A stretch of DNA of 64,000 nucleotides from an uncultured Enterorhabdus sp. (GTDB lineage: Bacteria > Actinomycetota > Coriobacteriia > Coriobacteriales > Eggerthellaceae). The stretch lies in the NCBI GenBank assembly GCA_947649205.1, contig CANSQM010000006.1:1-64000 (forward strand), in the 5' to 3' direction. The notes under the pieces are model-generated. The model ran no database searches. It was given only the letters and a program-made list of their open reading frames with translations, and was not told where the DNA came from. A program made the translations under genes and the position numbers. Shown here one piece after another: positions 50,847-59,790 of the stretch. Positions within the stretch are counted from its first letter, which is position 1; each line of letters begins with the position of its first letter.

Positions 50847-52400
50847 ATGGGGCGCGCAGCGGGGAAGGGACTGCTTTCGGGGGATCGCCGCCAGGGCGTG
50901 GCGGGGGCCGTCGGCCTCGGCTGCTTCTTCACGTGGTTCTGGGCCGCCCTGCAAAATCCCGACCTGCCCCTCTACCGGCCGAGCGGCCTGCTGCCCGATT
51001 CCGCCTACTGGCTCTGCGCCCTGACGAGCGCCGTGGCGGCCGCGGCCGCCTACCTGCTGCTGGGCCGCCGCCAGGGACGGCCGCCGGCGCCGGCCATCGG
51101 GCTGGGGCTGACGGGGCTCTACGTGGCCCTCTATGTGCTCGCAACCATGGAGGGGGCCCGTACTGTGCTCGACGGGGCCCTCATCGTGGGCACCGGGGTG
51201 CTGGCGGGATGGCTGTTCGTATCCTGGGGCACGGCGGTGGGGGCCCGTAACCCCCGGGCCGTGCTGGGGGCCGTCTGTGTGGCCATGGTGGCGGCCTTCT
51301 GCCTCGCCGCGGTGCTCTACCAGCTTGGCCGGAGCTGGTGCGCGGCGATCATCTCGCTGCTGCCCCTCGTCTCGGCCGGGGCGCTCGGGGCGCTGGGGCC
51401 GGGCACCGATGGGGCGACCGCCCCCGCCTGCCCGTCGCCGGAGGGTAGGGCGGGGCGCCAACGGTTAAAGCTGCTCGCGACCATCTTCGCCCAGGGCATG
51501 GCCTTCGGGCTTCTGCACGCCCTCTACGGCAGCGTGTCCCTGGAGAAGTGCGCCGACCCCTTCTGCCCCCTGCGCTTCCTGAACGGGCTGTTCCCGGCCG
51601 TGGCGGTGGAGAACTTCTACGGCTTCATGAGCATTGCGGGCATGCTGCTGGCGACCGCGGTGGTGCTCGTGGGGGCCAGCGTGCTGCGGCTGAACTTCCG
51701 CAAGCTCATCTACGTGGTGGGATTTCCCCTCATGGCCCTCGGCTTCCTCGTGCTGACGGCCGATGCGGGGCTGCGGGAACCCGGGGTTGCCAGCCATGCG
51801 TCGGGGGTGAACTTCACCATGGGCGAGGTGGTCTATCTGGCCGGCTACTACTACGCCGTGGCCACCCTGTGGGCGCTGTGCTCCTATCTGGCCCGCACGG
51901 GGAAGGAGGATCGGGCGGCCATCTACGGCTGGACGGGGCTGGCGCTGTTCGCGGGCCAGCTCGTGGGGTTCATCGTGAGCGCGGCGGTGGGGTTCGCGGT
52001 GCTCTCCGGGGCCGTCTTCTGCGTCATCGCCCTGTTCCTGCTCATGCTCGTGAGCCTGCTCATCGCCACCGACGAGGGGCTGTGGGGCGCCTGGGGCGGC
52101 GTGCGGCCCGACGACCGGGAACGGCCGAGCGCCTTCAAGGCGGCCTGCGATTCCCTGGCGCGGGAGAGCCGCCTCACGCCGCGGGAACGCGACGTGTTCG
52201 TGCTGCTGGCCCGGGGGCGCAACGCCTCGGTGGTGGCCGAGCAGCTGGTGGTGACCAAGGACACGGTGAAGACCCACAGCCGCAGCCTCTACCACAAGCT
52301 CGGCGTCCATTCCCAGCAGGAGCTCATCGACCGGGTGGAGGCCGAGATCGATCTCGGGCGCGACCAGCGGCTGCGCCGCGATCGGGGCCAGAGGGGCTAG
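50847..52400 (+). CDS. Membrane-embedded LuxR-family transcription regulator 3
   Basis: The 517-residue protein has about twelve hydrophobic segments and a C-terminal LuxR-type helix-turn-helix from about residue 443 (LTPRERDVFVLLARGR; TKDTVKTHSRSLYHKLGVHSQQELIDRV). It is the third such gene beside an exported reductase. The ATG at 50847 follows GGGGAGGAGCGGCC. Its stop codon overlaps the stop codon of the convergent TatD-like gene by two bases. Confidence 0.88.
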   Translation: MGRAAGKGLLSGDRRQGVAGAVGLGCFFTWFWAALQNPDLPLYRPSGLLPDSAYWLCALTSAVAAAAAYLLLGRRQGRPPAPAIGLGLTGLYVALYVLATMEGARTVLDGALIVGTGVLAGWLFVSWGTAVGARNPRAVLGAVCVAMVAAFCLAAVLYQLGRSWCAAIISLLPLVSAGALGALGPGTDGATAPACPSPEGRAGRQRLKLLATIFAQGMAFGLLHALYGSVSLEKCADPFCPLRFLNGLFPAVAVENFYGFMSIAGMLLATAVVLVGASVLRLNFRKLIYVVGFPLMALGFLVLTADAGLREPGVASHASGVNFTMGEVVYLAGYYYAVATLWALCSYLARTGKEDRAAIYGWTGLALFAGQLVGFIVSAAVGFAVLSGAVFCVIALFLLMLVSLLIATDEGLWGAWGGVRPDDRERPSAFKAACDSLARESRLTPRERDVFVLLARGRNASVVAEQLVVTKDTVKTHSRSLYHKLGVHSQQELIDRVEAEIDLGRDQRLRRDRGQRG

Positions 52401-53170
52401 CGGTCGCCGGCCCGGAGCAGGGCGGCGCTCGTGGCGGCGATGCGCTCGGCGAGGGCGTCGCGGGGCACGGCCTTGAGCTGGGAGATGCCCGAGAGCGCGT
52501 TGTTCAGCTCCGCTTGCCAGACGGGGGCGGGAAGGCCGTCGCCGGCCCGGCTCGGCATGTCGGTCTCCAAGAGCAATCGGTCGAGGGGGATCTGGCGGGC
52601 GTAGGCGCGCCCGCGCCGCGAGGCCAGCATGCGGGGGCCCACGGAGAAGTAGCAGCCGAGGTCGCGGGCCCGGTTCAGCTCGTCGGACGTGCCCGAGAAC
52701 CAGTGGAAGACGCAGCGGTGCCGCTGGGTCGCGCCGGCCGCTTCCAGCAGGTCGAGCACGGTGCCTGCGGCGTTCACGGCGTGGAGCGAGATGAGCTTGG
52801 GGGCGCCGCCGTCGCAGGCGGCGAGGATGCGCTCGAGGGCCGCCGTCTGCACGGCGCGGCTTCCGTCGTCCTCGCGCGGGCCGGCGAAGTCGAGTCCCAC
52901 CTCGCCGATGAAGGCCGTGGCGGCGGCGAGCTCGCAGAAGCGCGCTAGGGAGCCGTCGCCCACCGAGCCGTCGGCGATCTGCCACGGGTGGGCGCCGAGC
53001 CCCACGGCCACGGCGGCCTCGCCGGCCAGGAGGGAGGCGAGGCGCTCGTACTCTTCCGGCGAGACCGTGCAGGAGAAGGCGCCGATGGCCGCTTGGGCGC
53101 CGGCGCGGGCGGTCGCCGCCGGGTCGGGCGCGAATCCGAGGTGGCAATGCATGTCGTACCAAGTTTCCAT
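52397..53170 (-). CDS. TatD-family metal-dependent hydrolase
   Basis: The protein (257 residues from this start) is of the TatD DNase-like family of TIM-barrel metal hydrolases. It has YDMHCHLGF at the N-terminus, GEVGLDFAG near 95, SLHAVNAAGTVLDLL near 129, and LLLETDMPSR near 203, which supply metal ligands. ATG 53170 has no ribosome site, but a TATGCT box ends seven bases before it, so the mRNA may be leaderless. An upstream ATG at 53182 adds four residues. The family motif GLHP is here GLGAHPW. Confidence 0.85.
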   Translation of the reverse strand: METWYDMHCHLGFAPDPAATARAGAQAAIGAFSCTVSPEEYERLASLLAGEAAVAVGLGAHPWQIADGSVGDGSLARFCELAAATAFIGEVGLDFAGPREDDGSRAVQTAALERILAACDGGAPKLISLHAVNAAGTVLDLLEAAGATQRHRCVFHWFSGTSDELNRARDLGCYFSVGPRMLASRRGRAYARQIPLDRLLLETDMPSRAGDGLPAPVWQAELNNALSGISQLKAVPRDALAERIAATSAALLRAGDR

Positions 53171-53323
53171 AGGGGTAAGCATAGCAGAGGATCCGTGGAA
53201 GGGCCGTGGCCGAAAGGTAACGGATGGCGCCGCTCGCGCCGTGCGGGTTGACCTGGCGGCCGCGGGGCCTAGAATCGAAACCCGTTGGAATCCTCTGCAA
53301 AGGTAAGGGAAGTGGTCGGAGTT

Positions 53324-53638
53324 ATGGCGGAAGTGCTCGAAGCCATCATGCTCATCTGTTTCGGTCTGTCGTGGCCGTTGAACGCCTACAAGAACTATCG
53401 CGCGGCGACGGCCGTGGGCACGAGCTGGCAGTTCATCGCGCTCATCACCGCCGGCTACTTCGCCGGCATCGCGGCCAAATTCGCCGCGGGGAACCTGAAC
53501 TGGGTGCTCGCAGTCTACGTCATCAACGTGGTGTGCATCGCCGCCAACTGGGTCGTCTACTTCCGCAACCGCCGCCTCGACGTCCTGCGCGGTGCCGAGG
53601 GCTGCGAGGAAGAGGCCATCGTCATCGTCGCCGAATAG
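53324..53638 (+). CDS. Small three-helix membrane protein (PQ-loop/SemiSWEET-like)
   Basis: The 104-residue protein has three hydrophobic helices. SWPLNAYKNYRAATAVGTSWQF after the first helix (SWPLNAYKNYR, then GTSWQF) resembles the conserved region of one SemiSWEET/PQ-loop repeat, in which two copies would pair to form a transporter. The classic PQ pair is PL here, so the match is weak. The start is uncertain: ATG 53324 is used, GTG 53312 and TTG 53285 are possible. It stands alone. Confidence 0.6.
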   Translation: MAEVLEAIMLICFGLSWPLNAYKNYRAATAVGTSWQFIALITAGYFAGIAAKFAAGNLNWVLAVYVINVVCIAANWVVYFRNRRLDVLRGAEGCEEEAIVIVAE

Positions 53639-53727
53639 GCCGCCGAGCGGCTGAGCCGCCGCCTGCGCCGCTCCGGAGGCCGAGGGGCGAGGCGGGTCTG
53701 CGGTTCTGATAGGGCGGCCCTGGGGCC

Positions 53728-54120
53728 CTAGGACACGATGGTGCGCCAGGTTTCGGCGTCGGCGGCCTCGGGGTTCTCATTGGCGCCGAGGTCCTCGGGC
53801 ACGGTCTGCTCCTCGAACTCCGTCTGTCCGACGCGCTCGGCCTGGGTGGGGGTCATCCAGTCGCCGGCCGCCATGAAGGCGATGCAGAGTCCCACGACGG
53901 CGATGATGGCGATGACGGCCCAGATGAGGCCCGGGTGCTTGCGCGTGTTCGCCTGCGGGCCTCCGCGATCCACCTCGAACTCCTCCATGGCGGGGAATTC
54001 CGGATCGTCGGCCGACGATTCCAGCACGTCGGGCTCCTCGGCGGCCAAGGGATCGCGCTCGGCGAAGGTCTCGCGGTGCTCGGGTTCCCGCCCGTTCTCG
54101 TGGTGCTTGTGTGCGCCCAT
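53728..54120 (-). CDS. Hypothetical single-pass membrane protein with acidic N-terminus
   Basis: I do not recognise this gene. The 130-residue product starts MGAHKHHENGREPEHRE, is acidic to about residue 60, has one membrane helix (LIWAVIAIIAVVGLCIAFMA, about 64-83), and ends with a further 45 acidic residues outside the helix. The ATG at 54120 follows GAGAAGGAGAGCACC. There are no cysteines apart from one in the helix, and no known motif. Confidence 0.65.
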   Translation of the reverse strand: MGAHKHHENGREPEHRETFAERDPLAAEEPDVLESSADDPEFPAMEEFEVDRGGPQANTRKHPGLIWAVIAIIAVVGLCIAFMAAGDWMTPTQAERVGQTEFEEQTVPEDLGANENPEAADAETWRTIVS

Positions 54121-54367
54121 GGTGCTCTCCTTCTCGCGTAATGGCATGGGCCCCATGGTAGGGCCTGCGCCCCTTCCCCCTTTCCGCGCGGGCCAGCGGA
54201 TGGGAATTGTTGGGCAAATTGCTTCGATTTCGTTGAAATTCCCCCTCCGGGGATGATGCCGTTGGCGGTGCAGGATTCCACGGGCACCTAGGGCAGCCGC
54301 GGCCGTCGTTTATCGAACAGGCGGTGAAACCTTGATGGGTCTTTCGCCGCAGCGCCCCAGGGGGCGA

Positions 54368-54397
54368 TAGAATGGAGAGCCGTCCTTCGGGACGGCT
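54368..54397 (+). promoter_or_regulatory. pcrA -10 box and 5'-end hairpin
   Basis: TAGAAT (54368-54373) would start RNA near 54380. The stem AGCCGTCC-TTCG-GGACGGCT (54378-54397) then lies at the very 5' end of the pcrA mRNA, about 53 nt before the GTG start. The stretch 54121-54367 has no gene that I can support. Confidence 0.5.
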
Positions 54398-54450
54398 TTC
54401 CCGTTGTCTGGGGCCGAGGGCCCCTGCTTGCGAAGTTAAAGGACGGACCT

Positions 54451-56865
54451 GTGCCCATCGACATCGACACCCTGAACGAGCCGCAGCGCGAGGCGGTCGT
54501 CACCACCGAGGGCCCGCTGCTCGTGCTGGCCGGCGCTGGAAGCGGCAAGACCCGCGTGCTCACCTACCGCATCGCCAACATTCTGGAGCAGAACCTGGCG
54601 GCGCCCTGGGAGATTCTGGCCATCACCTTCACCAACAAGGCGGCGGCCGAGATGCGCGAGCGCCTGGCCCAGCTCGTGGGCGGCCGGGCCCGGGGCATGT
54701 GGGTGTCCACCTTTCACTCCATGTGCGTGCGCATCCTGCGGGCCGATGCCGACCGCCTGGGCTTCACGAAGAGCTTCACCATCTACGATGTGGACGACAT
54801 GAAGCGCCTGTACAAGGACATCATGGCCGAGCTGAACATCGACCCGAAGCGCTTCCCGGTCAACCAGCTCATGAACCGCATCTCGAGCGCGAAGAACGAC
54901 CTCATCGTGCCCGGCGACTTCGAGGGCCGGGCCACCGACCCGGTGGGGCGCGTGGCCGCCCAGGTGTACACGCGGCTCCAGGAGCGCTTGAAAGCGGCCA
55001 ACGCCGTGGACTTCGACGACCTGCTGCTGTACGCCTACCTGCTGCTCAAGCAGCACGAGGACGTGCGCGCCGCCTACCAGGAGCGCTTCCGCTACATCAT
55101 GGTGGACGAGTACCAGGACACCAACCGCGCCCAGTACGCCATCACCATGCTTCTGGCCGCCGGCCACCGCAACGTCATGGTGGTGGGCGACGACGACCAG
55201 TCCATCTATTCGTGGCGCGGCGCCGACCTGCGCAACATCCTGGAGTTCGAGAGCGATTACCCCGAGGCGCGCGTGGTGAAGCTGGAGCAGAACTACCGCA
55301 GCGTGGGCAATATCCTGAACGCCGCCAACGCCGTGATCGCCAACAACCAGCACCGCAAGGCGAAGCGCCTGTTCACCTCGTCCGGCGACGGCGACAAGAT
55401 CTCGGTGTACATGGCCTCTGACGAGCGCGACGAGGGCCGCTGGATCGCCGGCGAGATCGAGAAGCGCTGCGCCGACGGTGTGTCCTACAACAACATGGCC
55501 GTGTTCTACCGCACCAACGCCCAGTCGCGCATGCTGGAAGACATGCTGCTGCGGGCCGGCGTGCCCTACCGCATCGTCGGCGGCACCCGCTTCTTCGACC
55601 GCGCCGAGATCCGCGATGTGATGGCCTACCTCACCCTCGTGGTGAACCCAGCCGACGACATTGCCGCCAAGCGCGTGGTGAACGTGCCGCGCCGCGGCAT
55701 CGGCAAGGCCACCATCGAGCGCATCGACCAGTTCGGGCGCGAGCTGAACATGCCCTTCCTCACCGCTGCCGAGCTGGCCATCGTGGACGAGGACATCCGC
55801 CCGGCCACCCGCCGGGCTGTGGGCGAGTTCGTGCAGGTCCTCAAGGACGGCGCCAGCTACGGGGGCGATCTGCGGAAGGTGATCGAGCGCATCATCGACC
55901 AGGCCGGGCTCATTGGCGCCCTGGAGGCCGAGGGCACCGACGAGGCCCGCGGGCGCATCGAGAACATCCAGGAGTTTCTGGGCGTTGTGGACGAGTTCGT
56001 GGAGACCCACGATGCCGAGGACGCCGACTATGCCGCGCCCACGGCCGGCGAGAGCCCCGAGGCCGAGCCGGTGCGGGTGCTGCGGGGCGATTCCCTGGCC
56101 GACTTCATCGAGTGGGTGCGCCTGCGCACCGACCTGGACACGGTGACCGAGGACGGCCAGGCCGTTACCCTCATGACCGTGCACTCCTCCAAGGGCCTGG
56201 AGTTCGACTGCGTGTGGGTGGCCGGCATGGAGGAGACCCTGTTCCCCCACATGAACTCCGTGGGCGACGCCGCGGCCGTGGAAGAGGAGCGGCGCCTGGC
56301 CTACGTGGCCATCACCCGCGCCCGCAAGAAGCTGTACCTCACCTGTGCCCAGCAGCGCCAGATCTTCGGCCAGACCCATGCGAACCCGGTCTCGCGCTTT
56401 ATCGGCGAGATCCCGAGCGAACTGCGCCAGACCACGGGCCTGGGCTCGGCGGGCTTCTCCGGCACCGGTTGGGAGAAGCGGGGAAGCCGCCGAGGCATCG
56501 CCGGCTCGGGCACCGAGGCGGGGGAGGGCCGCGTGTTCGGCCGGTCGAGCGCCTCGGGTTCCGGTGGCCGCTCCTTCGCCGAGTACCGCGCCGCTACCGG
56601 CTCGGGGCGCGCGGCTGCCAGCAGCGGGTCCGCCTCGCGGGGCGGGGCCCCGTCGGGCCGCGTCGGTGCCGGGGTGAACCCGAACGCGGGGAAGAAGGCC
56701 GCGGCCAAGGCCGCCTTCGCCGCCGGCGATACCGTGGACCACAAGACCTTCGGCCGCGGCAAAGTGGTGAAGGTGGACGGCGACACCCTACACGTGAAGT
56801 TCGCCAAGACCGGTCAGACCAAGAAGCTCTTGAAAGACTACGCCCCCATTGTGAAGATCGGCTAG
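54451..56865 (+). CDS. pcrA: UvrD/PcrA-family DNA helicase
   Basis: This superfamily 1A 3'-5' helicase acts in DNA repair and clears replication or transcription blocks. The 804-residue protein has the motifs in order: LAGAGSGKTRVLTYR (Walker A) near residue 29, TFTNKAAAEMRER, VDEYQDTNRAQY near 221, GDDDQSIYSWRGA, LEQNYRS, TVHSSKGLEFDCVWV and YVAITRARKKLYL. The C-terminal 50 residues (VDHKTFGRGKVVKVDG) form the Tudor-like domain of PcrA that contacts RNA polymerase. A Gly/Ser/Ala-rich linker precedes it. GTG 54451 follows GGACGGACC. A clear terminator follows. Confidence 0.94.
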   Translation: MPIDIDTLNEPQREAVVTTEGPLLVLAGAGSGKTRVLTYRIANILEQNLAAPWEILAITFTNKAAAEMRERLAQLVGGRARGMWVSTFHSMCVRILRADADRLGFTKSFTIYDVDDMKRLYKDIMAELNIDPKRFPVNQLMNRISSAKNDLIVPGDFEGRATDPVGRVAAQVYTRLQERLKAANAVDFDDLLLYAYLLLKQHEDVRAAYQERFRYIMVDEYQDTNRAQYAITMLLAAGHRNVMVVGDDDQSIYSWRGADLRNILEFESDYPEARVVKLEQNYRSVGNILNAANAVIANNQHRKAKRLFTSSGDGDKISVYMASDERDEGRWIAGEIEKRCADGVSYNNMAVFYRTNAQSRMLEDMLLRAGVPYRIVGGTRFFDRAEIRDVMAYLTLVVNPADDIAAKRVVNVPRRGIGKATIERIDQFGRELNMPFLTAAELAIVDEDIRPATRRAVGEFVQVLKDGASYGGDLRKVIERIIDQAGLIGALEAEGTDEARGRIENIQEFLGVVDEFVETHDAEDADYAAPTAGESPEAEPVRVLRGDSLADFIEWVRLRTDLDTVTEDGQAVTLMTVHSSKGLEFDCVWVAGMEETLFPHMNSVGDAAAVEEERRLAYVAITRARKKLYLTCAQQRQIFGQTHANPVSRFIGEIPSELRQTTGLGSAGFSGTGWEKRGSRRGIAGSGTEAGEGRVFGRSSASGSGGRSFAEYRAATGSGRAAASSGSASRGGAPSGRVGAGVNPNAGKKAAAKAAFAAGDTVDHKTFGRGKVVKVDGDTLHVKFAKTGQTKKLLKDYAPIVKIG

Positions 56866-56887
56866 GAGGCTTCGGCGCACCGCAGCG

Positions 56888-56926
56888 GAAGGGCCCGGAT
56901 CGCTCGATGGAGCGGTTCGGGCCCTT
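56888..56926 (+). terminator. Intrinsic terminator after pcrA
   Basis: The stem GAAGGGCCCGGATCGCTC with a GATG loop pairs with GAGCGGTTCGGGCCCTTC and is followed by TCTTA, 22 bp after the stop. Confidence 0.75.
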
Positions 56927-56969
56927 CTCTTAGGCGAGTTCTCGTTTCAGCTCCCTGAGATGGGTGCTC

Positions 56970-58580
56970 CTAGCAGCCCGCGCAGAAGCTGCAGGCGGAG
57001 GGGGCGGTGGCGATGCCGCCGCGGGCGGTCTCGCGCAGCTCCATGGGCAGCTCGCGGCCCACCTTGTCCATGACGGCCACGTTCTCGTCGAAGGGCACGA
57101 GGTTGCTCACGCCCGCGAGCGCGATCTGGGCGCACACGAGCGCCAAAGGCGCGGCGGTGGCGTCGCGCTTCTGGCAGGGCAGTTCCACCAGGCCGCCCAC
57201 CGGGTCGCACACGAGTCCCAGCAGGCACTGGATGACGTTGGAGGCCGCATCGAGGGCCTGGATGGGCGTGCCGCCGGCCATGGCCACGGCCGCCGCGGCC
57301 GCCATGGCTGCGGCGCTTCCCACCTCGGCCTGGCAGCCGCCCTCGGCTCCGGACACGCTGGCGTTGCGGGCCACGATGTAGCCCACGGCCGCCGCCGTGA
57401 GGATGCCCTCGCGCAGCTCGTCGTGGCTATAGCCGCGCACGTCGCGCATGGCCAGCAGCACGCCGGGCAGGACGCCCGAGGAGCCGGCCGTGGGGGTGGC
57501 CACGATGATGCCCATCTTGGCGTTGGTCTCCAAGGTGGCCAGGGCGTACACGGCCGCCTTGGCCGTGAGCGGGTCCATGAGGCGCCGCTTGGCGTCGTCG
57601 GTCTCCAGGCTCGCGGTCACCTTCGCCGCCTCTCCGCCGATGAGGCCGCCGATGGAACGCTCCGGGGCCTCGATGGGCACCGTGGCCGCCGCGTCCATGA
57701 CGGCGAGCGCCCGATCCAGGTAGGCGTCTACGTCGGCCGCCACTCCCTGTTTGGCGCACAGGGCCTCCTCGCGGGCGCGGAAGGCCTCGGCGATGGTCAC
57801 GCCCTCTCGCTCGCACAGGGTCAGAAGCTCCGCCCCGCTCGTGTAGTTCCAGCGGGCGAACACCTCGTCGGCGTCGGCCGGTATCGCCACGGCCTCGCCG
57901 TCGGTGGCGCTCATGGCCGGGATGATGCGGGCGTTCAAGATATCCGGGTGCAGGATGAGGTACTCGCGCACCTTGCCGTCCACGTCGTCGTCGGTTTCCA
58001 GCACGGTGAAGGCGTCGCCGCGCTTCTCGGTGCGGTGCAGGTTGGCCGTGGCGATGTTGATGCCGCAGCTGGCGAGCACCGAGGAGATGTGGGCCAGCAC
58101 GCCGCGCACGTCGTGCTGGTGCACCACGACGCTCGTGTGCTCGCCGGTGATGTCCACGTCGATGCCGTTGATGCGGCGGATGACCGCCGCGCCGCCGCCG
58201 ATGGAGACGCCGCGCATATCGAGCACGTTGCCGGCGCCGTCCTCGCAGTGCACGTCCACGGTGTTGGGGTGGTCGCACGGGGTGGCGGTGTCCCAGACGA
58301 TGCCCACGTCCACGCCGGCCTGCTCGGCCAGGGCGAAGGAGCGCGATACGTCCGGGTCGTCGGCGGCCAGGCCGATGATGCCGGCCACGAGGGCCTTGTC
58401 GGTGCCGTGGCCGCTGCCCGTGGCGGCGAAGGAGCCGTAGAGCGTGAAGGTCACGCGCTCGGGGTTGCCTCCGAAGAGCTTGCGCGCAATGGAGGAGATG
58501 CGCAGGGCTCCGGCCGTGTGCGAGCTGGACGGGCCCACCATGATGGGGCCGATAATGTCCCGCAGACCGTAGGTTTTCAT
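56970..58580 (-). CDS. sdaA: L-serine dehydratase, fused beta-alpha single chain
   Basis: The [4Fe-4S] enzyme deaminates L-serine to pyruvate. In this 536-residue chain the beta domain comes first (IMVGPSSSHTAGALR near residue 13), then an ACT domain (about 145-220), then the alpha domain (MGIIVATPTAGSSGVLPGVL near 345 and SGAEGGCQAEVGSA). The cluster cysteines are in GGCQAEVG, IQCLLGLVCDPVGG and the C-terminal CSFCAGC. The ATG follows GAAAGGAGAAGC. A TATGAT -10 on the minus strand lies at 58706-58701. Serine catabolism suits an amino-acid-using gut anaerobe. Confidence 0.94.
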   Translation of the reverse strand: MKTYGLRDIIGPIMVGPSSSHTAGALRISSIARKLFGGNPERVTFTLYGSFAATGSGHGTDKALVAGIIGLAADDPDVSRSFALAEQAGVDVGIVWDTATPCDHPNTVDVHCEDGAGNVLDMRGVSIGGGAAVIRRINGIDVDITGEHTSVVVHQHDVRGVLAHISSVLASCGINIATANLHRTEKRGDAFTVLETDDDVDGKVREYLILHPDILNARIIPAMSATDGEAVAIPADADEVFARWNYTSGAELLTLCEREGVTIAEAFRAREEALCAKQGVAADVDAYLDRALAVMDAAATVPIEAPERSIGGLIGGEAAKVTASLETDDAKRRLMDPLTAKAAVYALATLETNAKMGIIVATPTAGSSGVLPGVLLAMRDVRGYSHDELREGILTAAAVGYIVARNASVSGAEGGCQAEVGSAAAMAAAAAVAMAGGTPIQALDAASNVIQCLLGLVCDPVGGLVELPCQKRDATAAPLALVCAQIALAGVSNLVPFDENVAVMDKVGRELPMELRETARGGIATAPSACSFCAGC

Positions 58581-58734
58581 GCTTCTCCTTTCGCGGGGGC
58601 CGAGGTGTCGGCCGCCCAATAGCCCGTGGAACCGGGGCGCTCGCGGGGGCGGCGGCCATGCCGTCGGCCGCGCGAGCATTTGTTTTCATCGCAGAACGCT
58701 ATCATAGCCCATCGCCACCGGGGGCTGGGAGGGG

Positions 58735-58782
58735 TATACTGCCTCAAAACCGTAAATTGGTACAAGGTGAGATTGGTACAAG
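58735..58782 (+). promoter_or_regulatory. ppaC promoter and tandem repeats in the leader
   Basis: TATACT (58735-58740) is the -10 box. In the leader ATTGGTACAAG occurs twice (58755-58765 and 58772-58782), 17 bp apart, just before the ribosome site AGAAAGGGGC. This could be a binding site for a protein or RNA. Confidence 0.4.
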
Positions 58783-58799
58783 AACAGAAAGGGGCACCA

Positions 58800-59768
58800 A
58801 TGACCACCAAGATTCTCGTCGTGGGCCATCGCAATCCCGACAACGACTCCATTTCCGCCGCTGTGGGGTACGCGTACCTGAAGAACGCCCTGGCCGCCCG
58901 CGACGGCGAGGCCGAGGCCGTCGAGTACGTGCCCGCCCGCCTGGGGCCGCTGCCCGTGGAGAGCGCCTGGCTCTTGGAGCGCAACGACATTCCCGAGCCG
59001 GTGCTCATCGAGAACGTGAACCCCCAGGAGCGCGACGGCGAGACGGTGCGCCAGAAGGTCATCCTCGTGGACCACAACGAGGTGGCCCAGGCCGCCCCGG
59101 GCATCGAGGAGGCCGAGGTCGTGGAGGTCATCGACCACCACCGCATCGCCGATATCACCACCGCCAACCCCATCCTGTTCCTGAACCTGCCCATCGGTTC
59201 CACGGCCACCATCGTCACGCTGCAGTTCCGCCAGACCGGCATCGAGCTGCCCGACGCCATCGCCCGGGTGCTCCTGTCCGCCATCCTCACCGACACGGTC
59301 ATCATGAAGTCCCCCACCTGCACCCAGGTGGATATCGACCAGGTGAACTTCCTGGCCGACAAGCTCGGCATCGACGCCGTCGAGTTCGGCATGGAGATCT
59401 TCCGCACCCGCGGCGGCGAGGACACCATGCCCATCGCCAAGCTCGTGGAGGCCGACTCCAAGGAGTTCAAGGTCAACGACGACGTGACCGTGCTCATCGC
59501 CCAGCGCGAGACCGTGGATCTGCCCTGCGTGATGAACCGCGAGGCTGAGATTCGCGCGCACATGAAGAAACTTGTGGAAGACAACGGCTACGAGTTCGCC
59601 CTGCTGCTGGTCACCGACATTCTGGCCGAGGGCTCCCAGTTCATCGTGGAGGGCGACCCCGCCCGCGTGAACCGCGTCTTCGAGATCGAGTGCTGCGAGG
59701 GCGGCAACTGGATGCCCGGCGTGCTCTCCCGCAAGAAGCAGGTGGCGGCGCCCATTCTCGCCTCGTAA
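58800..59768 (+). CDS. ppaC: Manganese-dependent family II inorganic pyrophosphatase
   Basis: The enzyme hydrolyses pyrophosphate and so drives biosynthesis. The 322-residue protein belongs to the DHH superfamily: GHRNPDNDSISAAVGY at the N-terminus, VDHNEVAQA near 85, the DHH motif in VIDHHRIADI near 107 and the substrate-binding SRKKQVAAP near the end. No CBS or DRTGG regulatory domain is inserted. ATG 58800 follows AGAAAGGGGCACCA. It is divergent from the serine dehydratase gene. Confidence 0.95.
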   Translation: MTTKILVVGHRNPDNDSISAAVGYAYLKNALAARDGEAEAVEYVPARLGPLPVESAWLLERNDIPEPVLIENVNPQERDGETVRQKVILVDHNEVAQAAPGIEEAEVVEVIDHHRIADITTANPILFLNLPIGSTATIVTLQFRQTGIELPDAIARVLLSAILTDTVIMKSPTCTQVDIDQVNFLADKLGIDAVEFGMEIFRTRGGEDTMPIAKLVEADSKEFKVNDDVTVLIAQRETVDLPCVMNREAEIRAHMKKLVEDNGYEFALLLVTDILAEGSQFIVEGDPARVNRVFEIECCEGGNWMPGVLSRKKQVAAPILAS

Positions 59769-59790
59769 ACCTCGTTCACTCCATCCCTTC

